From Pleurotus ostreatus/Saccharomyces cerevisiae fusant (taxonomy: Eukaryota; Opisthokonta), in the NCBI GenBank assembly GCA_024196135.1, contig JAMQCK010001184.1:1-11038 (forward strand): 11,038 bases of DNA, in the 5' to 3' direction. Under the pieces are notes generated by a model. It ran no database searches, was not told the DNA's origin, and saw nothing but the letters and a program-made list of their open reading frames with translations. Shown here in pieces: positions 1 through 6,039 of the stretch. The translations under genes and the position numbers were made by a program. Position 1 is the first letter of the stretch. Each line of letters starts with the position of its first letter.

Positions 1-98
1 GTCCGTGCAAATCTCAGTCTCCCAGCACGCACTATCACCCCGCGATGGGCCTAGCTTTGGCGCTTCATTCCCCTGCTTCCCGGGAAGAACGTCTGGGT
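1..98. repeat. Left copy of 98-bp exact terminal direct repeat
   Basis: These 98 bases are identical, in the same orientation, to the last 98 bases of the window. No other structure surrounds them: no inverted termini, no TG...CA ends, no flanking target duplication. That fits an assembler closing a circle, or one unit of a tandem array, better than a retrotransposon LTR. The repeat contains the start of the upstream G-alpha-like fragment. Confidence 0.97.
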
Positions 99-242
99 AC
101 GCTCTCGTTACGCGTGCGCGAAGCGGACATACGCGTCTCATCTTGGATCGACGCGGAGATCCGAGCTAAAATAGCATCTGGGAAGCCCGTGCCTCGTGTC
201 CTCTGCCATGCCGGAATGTCATTGTCACAAAGTACATTATGA
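45..242 (+). pseudogene. Decayed G-protein alpha N-terminal fragment (upstream copy)
   Basis: A 65-residue frame starting at ATG 45. Its first part follows the N-terminus typical of agaricomycete G-alpha proteins: a GLALAL-hydrophobic start, a charged helix with EERLG, then RVSSWIDAEIR, which corresponds to the family's RVSD-IDEEIR segment, then KPVPRVL where the family has the strand leading into the P-loop. What follows, CHAGMSLSQSTL, is where GxxESGKST should be. The lysine is gone and the spacing is one residue short, so the nucleotide site looks destroyed, and a stop follows. The next G-alpha copy begins 84 bp downstream in the same orientation, so this looks like the leftover 5' end of a tandem duplicate. 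If the contig is circular the frame is open upstream through the join to about 10667. The family assignment rests on pattern resemblance, not an alignment. Confidence 0.5.
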
Positions 243-260
243 GGTGATGACATTCATTTA

Positions 261-325
261 CCTCCGCTTCCTTCTTGCCTCCTACCACCATCTCCTCCTC
301 CTCCCCTTTCTCCCCCGCCGTTCCC
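261..325 (+). promoter_or_regulatory. Pyrimidine-rich leader before the G-alpha start codon
   Basis: An almost pure C/T stretch on the plus strand ends directly at the ATG at 326. Basidiomycete genes often have C/T-rich DNA around the transcription start. It supports 326, rather than the in-frame ATG at 275 inside the tract, as the translation start of the following gene. No convincing TATA box precedes it. Confidence 0.45.
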
Positions 326-1276
326 ATGTCCATCTCCGACACCGTGAGCTCGCGAACATCGCGTGCGAGCCGCAAAGAGAAGCGTTCGCTCGAGGTCCAG
401 GCATCGCAGGCCAGCCGCGCGATCGATGCACTGATCGAGGTGAGCGCGCGGCGCGTTCCCTCGCGACGGGAACTCCTCTCACGCGTCCACAGCACGAGTC
501 CGAGCGTCGCAAGCGCGCGCGACACGCTCTCAGCGACATCCCAGGTTCGCCGTTGAAAGCTTCCGATCAGCATATCAAATACTTATACCCACTTGGCAGT
601 CCTTGTTGTCGGGCCCTCCGGCGCAGGTGAGCGACGGGCGAGATCCCCCCAAACTTCCCCTCACATCCTCCACAGGTAAATCGACGATATGCAAGCAGTT
701 CAGCAACTTCTACGCGCCGCACGTCCTCGAGGGCGAGCGTGCTCTGTGGCGGCCCCTCGTCTTCCTCAACCTCATCGCCGCCGTCCGCGCCATTATCGAC
801 GATGTAGACTACGCGGTTGACACGGGTGCAGCAGTCGTCAATCCCGAGGTCGCCGAGCTCCGCCATCGCCTGCTCCCGCTTATATCGATGGAGGACTCGG
901 TCGTAAATGAGTTCAATCACGACACGGGTGTCGGGCGACGCGTACGACCTTGCATGCGCCTGAGCAGCAGCAGTAAGTTGTATTTGGAGAAGAAGAAAAG
1001 AGGGCCCGCCCCCGTCCGCGAGCTTGTGGCGCGAACGATCTGCGAGAGCGCACACGCGATTCGCGAGCTGTAGCGCAATCTCTACGTCCAGCACCTCGTG
1101 CGCGAGCGGAAGGTGCGCGTCGACGCGGCATAGTACGTGGTTCGCCTGCGACGGTTTGGCTGGCGTGAGCAAGACTCGCGCTAGCGAGTCTTGGGCTGAC
1201 AGCTGCGCATGTGCAGCTTCTTCAACGCGCTCCCCAGGATAGCAGACATCCATTACGTGCCTAGCGCCGACGATAG
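326..1276 (+). pseudogene. G-protein alpha subunit, truncated, with premature stop
   Basis: Heterotrimeric G-alpha subunits bind GTP at the plasma membrane and relay receptor signals. By-eye exons are 326-439, 493-544, 600-626, 676-1132 and 1217-1276; the introns (53, 55, 49 and 84 nt) begin GTGAGC, GTTCGC, GTGAGC and GTACGT and all end in CAG. Spliced, residues 1-55 are the charged N-terminal helix (ASRAIDALIE, HESERRKRARH). Residues 56-68 read VLVVGPSGAGKST, a Walker A/P-loop whose Gly codon is split by intron 3. The helical domain follows, with ERALWRPLVFLNLIAAVRAI and EVAELRHRLLPLISMED, both close to the agaricomycete G-alpha pattern. TAG at 1071-1073 interrupts AIREL-RNLYVQHLV where the family has Trp, so a single TGG-to-TAG change fits. 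Homology continues past it (RKVRVDA, then FFNALPRIADIHYVPSADD) to a GTAAGC splice donor at 1277. No switch II, NKxD or TCAT motif follows, so the GTPase half is missing. Confidence 0.75.
1133..1216 (+). other. Candidate intron 4 of G-alpha, with an internal perfect hairpin
   Basis: The donor is GTACGT, a CTGAC branch-point motif lies at 1196-1200, and the acceptor is GTGCAG. Removing it restores the frame so that DAA-Y-FFNALPRIAD reads through as in the family; unspliced, the frame has stops. A perfect 10-bp stem (CAAGACTCGC at 1170-1179, GCGAGTCTTG at 1184-1193, 4-nt loop) sits inside. At 84 nt it is longer than the other three introns of this gene. Confidence 0.6.
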
Positions 1277-1318
1277 GTAAGCGAGGGGCGAGAAACGCGG
1301 CGGGGGACCGCTCCGCTG

Positions 1319-1335
1319 CCCCTCCTTCGGAGGGG
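1319..1335. other. GC-rich hairpin
   Basis: CCCCTCC, then TTC, then GGAGGGG: a perfect 7-bp stem with a 3-nt loop, 42 bp inside the region that follows the last G-alpha exon. It resembles the hairpins of the 2.5-4.0 kb array but with the C-rich arm first. It is not followed by a T-tract, so nothing suggests a bacterial-type terminator. Confidence 0.6.
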
Positions 1336-1415
1336 TGGGCACTCGCGCGCCGCGGCGGACGCGCTCGCGAGACGGCGGAAGGGACACGACGGAGCGAAAG
1401 TTGGGGAGAAGGGAT

Positions 1416-1430
1416 GTAGGTAGGTAGGTA
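1416..1430. repeat. GTAG tetranucleotide microsatellite
   Basis: Three and three-quarter uninterrupted GTAG units. An AG five bases further on could be a splice acceptor for an intron opened at 1277 (about 159 nt), but the frame that follows does not match the G-alpha family. Confidence 0.7.
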
Positions 1431-1879
1431 CTTAGCTCGGTAGATATCAAAATACGAGACCTTTCACCCCTTCGACCGTGAACCTCGTCGTGAGAGAGAA
1501 TGTGAACTCGGTGGCGACGATGAGCACGACCTGTCCCTCGTCGAGCGTGAACTTGGTCGCGAGGATGAGCGCCTTCATGCCCCCCTCTCCTCACCGACAT
1601 TGTATCTCTGCGTGCGTACGTCTCTCAAGTTGTTCATGACAAGGTATTGCATTCAAATTCTACTACGAACATGCTATCTACGAGAAATTCTTACTATCTA
1701 CGTGCCGAAGATCCCACCCTACCCACCCTACACCCCTCCCTTTCACAAAATCTGTGAACCCTCGCCTTTGCCTACTCTCCCCGTGCGTCGCGCCGCTGGG
1801 GAAGCGTCAGCGAGCACGACGACACCTTGCCTTCAAGTCCCCTTCGACTGCGAAAAGGGTCGCTACCTCCCCCTTCCCC

Positions 1880-2200
1880 CAGTTCAAAGTCAATCCGCTC
1901 GTGTGGTGTCCCCCGCGGCTCGACAAGAAGAAAGCAAGGACCTACGAGTGAACAGTTAGCAGTGCTCGAGAGCAGAGAGAAACCCCGAACTCACTCACCT
2001 TTGAGGAACCCGGCCCTCGCTCGCATCGAGGCGAGAAGGTGCTCCCCCTCATCCCTCCCGAAGTTTAAATCGAGCCTCCCCTTCGGCGGCTCGTTGGGAC
2101 GAAAGGAAAGACCTAAGAGCAAGCGGTCAGCCGCGCTCTACAGTAGAAGTAGATCATGAACTCGCTCACCCTTGAGAACTCGCGCTTGCGCTTGCACGAC
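1880..2200 (+). repeat. Pair of degenerate direct repeats of about 150 bp
   Basis: Copy one (about 1880-2026) and copy two (about 2057-2200) share, in the same order, an AGTTCAAA/AGTTTAAA box, a GGCTCG-GA-AAG segment, AGGACCTACGAG/AAGACCTAAGAG, a GTTAGCAG/GGTCAGCC box, and GAACTCACTCACCTTTGAG/GAACTCGCTCACCCTTGAG. Boundaries are approximate. The last box resembles the CTCACCGAGG start of the modules in the next array, so these may be older members of the same family. Confidence 0.4.
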
Positions 2201-2280
2201 AGCTCCCCCTCCCCCCTCCCTCCGCTTCCCTCCACCCCGCGCTCGGCGCATCCCTCGCGTCGCCATCGTCGCCGTCGTGC

Positions 2281-2320
2281 TCACCTCGTCTCGTCTCATC
2301 TCATCTCGTTTCATCTCCTC
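2281..2320 (+). repeat. TCTCR pentamer-like tract
   Basis: A run of TCGTCTCGTCTCATCTCATC-type units within C/T-rich DNA. A similar stretch occurs at about 8930-8965. Both look like simple-sequence expansion. Confidence 0.5.
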
Positions 2321-2520
2321 GCCCGTCCGACTCCCCACCTTCGTACTCCACCCCCACCCTCCCTCGTATCCCACCTCCCTTCCACTCCTCGTCGCACGAA
2401 TGCAGTCGACGGCGACGGCGGCCTGCGTCAAAAGTCAGCCGCTCGACGTGGTCGTGTAGCTTCTCCGTCGCGTTGGATCTAAACGCCGTCAGCAGCAGAA
2501 CTTGATGGCGGTCAGTCGAA

Positions 2521-2538
2521 GGGGGAGTGCACTCCCCC
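2521..2538. other. Perfect 18-bp palindrome
   Basis: GGGGGAGTGCACTCCCCC is its own reverse complement. It follows GGCGGTCAGTCGAA, matching the lead-in of two later hairpins of array A (near 3146 and 3765), so it is taken as the head of the first unit. Confidence 0.85.
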
Positions 2539-2641
2539 CACTATCCCTTATCCCATCCGCCGTCGCGCACATCTCCCCGGTTTCCCAGGCTTGAGAATCG
2601 CGCGCAGAGATTGCACGACGTCGTCATGAATTAGAAGGGGC

Positions 2642-2720
2642 GTGAAAGGGTTGGGGGACTACGATGTAAGGGAGTAGGGAGGTGGAGGAGAAGGTGGGGA
2701 GGAGGAGGAGGAGGAGGGTA
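2642..2720 (+). repeat. G-rich tract with GGA triplets
   Basis: A strongly G-rich plus strand ending in uninterrupted GGA/GAG triplets at about 2698-2716, immediately before the hairpin at 2714-2730. It probably arose by simple-sequence expansion at the head of an array A unit. Confidence 0.6.
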
Positions 2721-2822
2721 ACTCACCCTCTTCGTTCCCTTCACTGAAAAAACTCGCGCGCGCCTCCGGCGGTTTGGGGCCGGCAAAAAATACCTCGCCG
2801 ACGCGGAAAAGGCGAGCCTCGA

Positions 2823-2857
2823 GGTAGGGTAGGGTAGGGCGGGGTGGGGTGGAGGAG
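2823..2857 (+). repeat. TAGGG pentamer run with further G-tracts
   Basis: Three TAGGG units followed by GGGG-T-GGGG runs. The unit is a pentamer, not the fungal TTAGGG telomere repeat, and it is short and internal, so I do not call it telomeric. Four or more G-tracts close together could form a G-quadruplex. Confidence 0.55.
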
Positions 2858-3194
2858 GAGGGGTAGGTCCCCTACCCTCGCCGCTTTTCTCAACGAGGGA
2901 GCTCGCGTATGCCTTCGGCGACTCCTTCCCGACGATCAATCGTCTAATAAGCGGTCAGCATGCGATTATGGACGACGACGAGGGGCTGGGGCAAGGGGGA
3001 TGGGTTTTACTACTCACAAACATAAATTGTCCCTCTCGGCGAGGGGGATCCCCCCACCCTCCTTCTTCTGCTCGCCTAGGAAGAGCGAGCATGCTCCCAG
3101 CCATTGGCGATCCGTAGATCTCATCTCCTGGCAAGGGGGGTCAGCCGTCAGATGCGAAGGGGGTGGGGGAGGGTATCCCACCCTCGACGAGAAA

Positions 3195-3263
3195 CTCACC
3201 GAGGGAGCCCACGCAGGCCTCCGGCGGTTCAAGGGCGACGAAGATATCGTCTGGCAAGGCTTC
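3195..3263 (+). pseudogene. Array A module, copy 4 (coding-like, 23 codons)
   Basis: Reads LTEGAHAGLRRFKGDEDIVW then QGF, in frame with copy 2 (AAFLNEGARVCLRRLLPDD, near 2880-2937), inside a plus-strand frame open from 2844 to 3602. The module at 3943-4011 reads LTEVARACLRRFKNDAEVVW then EGF. By eye the two DNA copies differ at roughly 15 of 69 positions, many of them synonymous or conservative (I/V, D/E, Q/E). That suggests both descend from, or still are, protein-coding exons. I cannot name the family. Other copies are frameshifted or broken, so the array as a whole looks decayed. Confidence 0.4.
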
Positions 3264-3942
3264 ATGGCGTCAGTACGGGTTTTCCATGAAGAAGGGACAG
3301 GGACGCACCGGATACGTAGGTCATATCTCCCCCCGCCGGCAGATATCACGAAATTGAAGGAGGCGCCCTTCTCACCCTTGCCGCATGGGTCGGCGAGAGC
3401 GCGTGCCGGCGGCGACAGGCGGTCAACAAATATACCTTCGGTCCCAGGGTCAGTATGCTTTTACCAAATTTTGGGGAGGGTGGGGGGTAGCGCAGGACGG
3501 ATGGAGGGGCGAAGTGGGGGTAGAGAATTAGTATCAACGTCAAGGACCGCCTCAGCGAGCCGTACGACTCACCAGACCGCAAGGGGGAAGTTCGAGAGTT
3601 GAACCCCACCCCGACTTTCTGACGATAGAGGAGGGGCGCGCACCCCTCTACATGTTTGCGCAGAGGTCCCCCCTCTGCATGACGGGGTATTCGAGTCGGC
3701 ATCGCGAGAACTGGCCCTTCAATAGCTGTCAGTGGGGCCTAGGATGATGAAAACGACGAGGCGCACCGTCAGAAATCGATCGAAGGAGGGCGAGGGTACC
3801 CCACCCTCGCCGCGTTGCTCGACGAGGAAGCCCGCGCGTGCCTCTGGCGGCTTGGGGTAAGCGGAAAGTTGCCCGACAAGTATGAAAAGTTGTCCCGCCG
3901 CGTCTCGAGCCGAGGGGAGGGGGTCCCGCCCCCGTCGCATCG

Positions 3943-4011
3943 CTCACCGAGGTAGCGCGCGCATGCCTCCGGCGGTTCAAAAATGACGCAGAGGTCGTCT
4001 GGGAGGGGTTT
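3943..4011 (+). pseudogene. Array A module, copy 7 (coding-like, 23 codons)
   Basis: This is the closest relative of the module at 3195-3263, with the same order of conserved residues: LTE, an A-A-LRRF core, then an acidic stretch and VW-GF. It sits 10 bp after its own hairpin (3919-3933), as copy 4 does. The frame stays open downstream to beyond 4140 but shows no recognisable domain. The preceding unit (3789-3890) carries ALLDEEARACLWRLG in the equivalent position. Confidence 0.4.
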
Positions 4012-4211
4012 CAGCAAACGTCCAGTGTGGGAAGCGAGCGCAGATGCGACGAGAATGGAGGTCGGGGATATGTGAACAGGCCGCACGTCGAACGGACTCA
4101 CCAAGTCGTAGGGGGTCCCCTCAAGCCCCGTCCATTCTCTATACATTCTCCTCAGTCGCAGTGACGGTCGCCTTGACAGTCAGTCGCACTCCTGTACTCG
4201 AGCAGCACCCT

Positions 4212-5069
4212 TCATGTCGCAGCGGCGGGTTGGACAAGCCCGCGCCGGCTTAACATCTCGGCTGGGCCGTTGTCAGAGAGGTGGATGTTACGCTCAAGCC
4301 AATGACTCGCCGCGCAGGACGGCAAAGAACGCCGTCTGTCGTCGTGAATGGGGAGAGGGGGTGAGATCGTGAGCCGGCGCCTGCGGTCGTTGAACGTGGT
4401 CAGTTCGGGGACGAAGGACGACGGTGAGGAATGCGTCCTCACTGACGTTAACCGCGTCGACGTCTTCGTCGTCGAGAGCGTTGGGAGAATGAGGATGCGG
4501 AGGTCGGGTAAAATCGCGATGAGTTGCTTGGGGGAGAAGGCGTGGCACGAGGCGCAAGTTGCAGGGGTTGGGGATCGCTTTGAGGCGTCGCAGACGCCTT
4601 GCTCGTTGTCTGAAGTATCGTCAGCGAGGGCCACAACACAAGCAGCGTGCTCGAAAAGACAAGGCGCTGACGACGTACCTCGCGAACGCGAAAGTAAAGG
4701 GTCGAGCGTGGAGTCGAGCTCGCCGAGTCCATCGTCCTCGCGCTCTCCTCCGGCCTGTATGACTACACCTCCTGCAACAGCAACAATGAGTCCAGTGCTG
4801 CAGGCGTCGACGGCACACCCACCAGGTATGTGTCGAACACAGCCTCGTCTCCGCGGTCGACAAGGGTGTTCTGCTCGCAGGGATGTCGTCCTTGCTCCGA
4901 AAGCGCCCGAGACAGTGCTGAGCAAGCCCAGTACTGTGCAGTGGGTCAATCTCAGAGAGTGACTTATAGAGAAGAGACGCACCGGTAAGAACGAGATAAG
5001 GTAGAAGGCAAGATGCGTTCGGTGTCGATTGATGGTGCGCGTCGCGGATGAGTCCAGAAGTGGCGTCAT
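4212..5069 (-). CDS. Candidate spliced gene, unknown protein (about 223 aa)
   Basis: Proposed exons on the minus strand: 5069-4983, 4933-4823, 4754-4679, 4609-4212. The intron 4982-4934 (49 nt, GTGCGT donor, TTGAC branch, CACAG acceptor) is the best supported; 4822-4755 (GTGGGT donor, 68 nt) is weaker; 4678-4610 has a strong GTACGT donor, a CTGAC branch and a CTTCAG acceptor. Start ATG 5069 is followed by TPLLDSSATRTINRHRTHLA. Exon 2 begins YWACSALSRALSEQG and keeps high GC at third codon positions. Exon 4 has a leucine-rich stretch (IAILPDLRILILPTL), not enough to call a domain. If the 4822 donor is not used, the protein ends at 4763 after 85 residues. A continuous unspliced frame also spans 5069-4212. 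The plus strand is partly open here too, so strand choice leans on the introns and promoter upstream. No family recognised. Confidence 0.4.
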   Translation of the reverse strand: MTPLLDSSATRTINRHRTHLAFYLISFLPVRLFSISHSLRLTHCTVLGLLSTVSGAFGARTTSLRAEHPCRPRRRGCVRHIPGGCAVDACSTGLIVAVAGGVVIQAGGEREDDGLGELDSTLDPLLSRSRGTSSAPCLFEHAACVVALADDTSDNEQGVCDASKRSPTPATCASCHAFSPKQLIAILPDLRILILPTLSTTKTSTRLTSVRTHSSPSSFVPELTTFNDRRRRLTISPPLPIHDDRRRSLPSCAASHWLERNIHLSDNGPAEMLSRRGLVQPAAAT

Positions 5070-5298
5070 GATGGAAGGACTGTAATTGAAAGCCAGTTAG
5101 TATTGAGTAGAGCGAGGGATAAGAGAGCGCTTACCAGTCGTTGAGAAAGAAGGCCTAATGAAAAGGTTGATTGAGTGAGGGAATAAAGCCTGAGTAGAGA
5201 AAGACTTACGATCCGAGGGCAAAACAGAGGAATCGATCTAGCTGTAGGGAATGTGTCAGCCGAGCGAGCAAGCGAAAGGCAGAAGAAAAGCTTACCAT
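5066..5298 (-). other. Spliced 5' leader with micro-exons and a 22-codon upstream ORF
   Basis: Three consecutive introns, each with good consensus: 5295-5242 (54 nt, GTAAGC, GGCTGAC branch, CTACAG), 5209-5155 (55 nt, GTAAGT, CATTAG) and 5134-5080 (55 nt, GTAAGC, exact TACTAAC at 5102-5096, TTACAG). Between them are micro-exons of 32 and 20 nt. An ATG at 5298-5296 directly abuts the first donor. Spliced, it encodes 22 residues, MLDRFLCFALGSPSFSTTVL then PS, whose TGA overlaps the ATG at 5069 in an ATGA. The arrangement suggests an upstream ORF that could tune translation of the next frame. Alternatively the true start is in this leader and a splice I have misplaced joins the frames. Confidence 0.5.
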
Positions 5299-5407
5299 GA
5301 GAGAGCGTAGTGACTTCAGACGACGTAGGAAGTAGGAGAAGGTAGGAGGGGAGAGGAGGGAAGGAGTAGAAGCGGCAATTTGCTGGAATAGACTGCCAGA
5401 CGCGCCG

Positions 5408-5416
5408 CCTCTTATA
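5408..5416 (-). promoter_or_regulatory. TATA box (TATAAGAGG) of the minus-strand gene at 4.2-5.3 kb
   Basis: TATAAGAGG on the minus strand lies 110 bp before the leader ATG at 5298. Between them the minus strand is strongly C/T-rich, as at many basidiomycete transcription starts. The identical 9-mer occurs twice more on this strand, at 7208-7216 and 7647-7655. Confidence 0.5.
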
Positions 5417-5478
5417 CCATTGTCGACGGCAATACGCCGCGCCCTGTTTCCGCCAAACTTCCAGACCCAAGTCCGCCA

Positions 5479-5799
5479 TCACCGCAAGAAGACCTCGGCG
5501 GTCCGCGACCGAGACCTGCCCAGGAAAAGTCGGAAGATTGAGGGAATGAGCGCGCTGGGCGCGCGCACAATCTTCCGTCTATCCCTGCGTCAATGTCAGC
5601 CAGAACGCAGCGGCAAATACTTCAGACTTACCCCTGCGGCGAGGGAAGGCCGGAGCCGGAGCGCCGGGAGGCAGGCCTCGGGTGCGATGGGCCCGTTCTT
5701 GCGCGGTGTGCCGTAGCGTGCTCAAGCCGTTCTGCATCGTTGACGACGCGTTCACCGTCGAGCAGAGCGCACCAGAGGGTACTTGGAGGGCACACGAGG
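5479..5799 (-). CDS. Candidate two-exon 3' end of a gene, unknown protein
   Basis: Exons 5799-5632 and 5584-5479 flank a clean 47-nt intron (5631-5585: GTAAGT donor, GGCTGAC branch, GACGCAG acceptor). The upstream edge is a likely acceptor (CTGAC, then CACCCCCAG ending at 5800). There is no in-frame ATG, so this is the downstream part of a longer gene. The frame reads TLWCALLDGERVVNDAERLE, then after the intron DRRKIVRAPSALIPSIFRLF, ending in TGA at 5479, about 90 residues in all; unspliced it stops at once with TAA. The LWC-LLDGE stretch faintly recalls the start of basidiomycete Crinkler-like proteins, but too weakly to assign. It ends 63 bp before the next TATA box and may be the tail of the gene modelled at 6040-6782. 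Confidence 0.4.
5531..5577. other. Nested double hairpin
   Basis: Outer 10-bp perfect stem, CGGAAGATTG (5531-5540) with CAATCTTCCG (5568-5577), enclosing a second perfect stem, GCGCGC (5550-5555) and GCGCGC (5559-5564), with a 3-nt loop. It lies inside the second exon of the candidate minus-strand gene at 5479-5799. Confidence 0.75.
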
Positions 5800-6039
5800 C
5801 TGGGGGTGACACGTGCCAAGGTCAGCGACCAGCGAGCAGGACGCAGGAGGGGCGGAAAATGTCGAACTTTGCGAGATCACGCTATATCTCCATTCGGCAG
5901 GCTTTGAGCTCTTCGCAGAGCAGCGCGCCGTCTCTGCGCGTCCGCCGCTCCCGGTTCCGCAGAATCGCGTGGTCCACAACGCGACGCGTGTCCATGACAA
6001 CTGTCGACATGTTGGGCCGACGATTGGGGCAGGGCTGCG

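Larger units (their letters stand above)
1277..2500. other. No recognisable gene; degenerate short repeats
   Basis: After the splice donor at 1277 I find no further G-alpha exon. The stretch holds a hairpin at 1319-1335 (7-bp stem, TTC loop), a GTAG microsatellite at 1416-1430, three spaced GTGAAC-headed degenerate copies at 1478, 1502 and 1547, two degenerate direct repeats of about 150 bp (roughly 1880-2026 and 2057-2200, both with an AGTTCAAA/AGTTTAAA box and a conserved ACTCRCTCACC box), and a C/T-rich stretch at 2200-2400. Frames open here are Arg/Pro/Ser-rich and look like by-products of composition. Confidence 0.5.
2505..4016 (+). repeat. Array A: hairpin-headed degenerate repeat, about eight units
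   Basis: Each unit starts with a short hairpin of a G-rich then a C-rich arm and continues with a body of about 80 bp. Hairpins (arm/loop/arm) lie at 2521-2538 (perfect palindrome), 2714-2730, 2861-2877, 3043-3054 (perfect palindrome), 3169-3185, 3356-3371, 3789-3811 (9-bp stem) and 3919-3933, with two more at 3631-3648 and 3660-3678 in a decayed stretch. Arms differ between units but still pair within each. Several heads are preceded by a GTCAG box and CGAAGG. The body approximates CTCACCGAGGGAGC then CGCGCATGCCTCCGGCGG. Units are all in the same orientation, 125-190 bp apart apart from the decayed gap. I do not recognise the family. Confidence 0.6.

Noticed and set aside
1461..1580. Short minus-strand coding exon (MKALILATKFTLDEGQ)
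   Set aside because: The reading comes from three degenerate GTGAAC-headed repeats and stops after about 44 codons. No splice context or homology is visible.
2823..2840. Telomere repeat
   Set aside because: Pentameric TAGGG, only three units, internal, and not the fungal TTAGGG hexamer.
2505..4016. Mitochondrial double-hairpin elements
   Set aside because: Surroundings are GC-rich with nuclear-type GT-AG introns and no mitochondrial gene. The likeness is limited to GC-rich hairpins.
4679..4825. Plus-strand exon with GVELAESIVLALSSGLYDYT followed by a GTATGT donor
   Set aside because: Attractive peptide, but preceded by a stop with no clear acceptor, and it overlaps minus-strand exons with better splice support. 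Kept only as an alternative.
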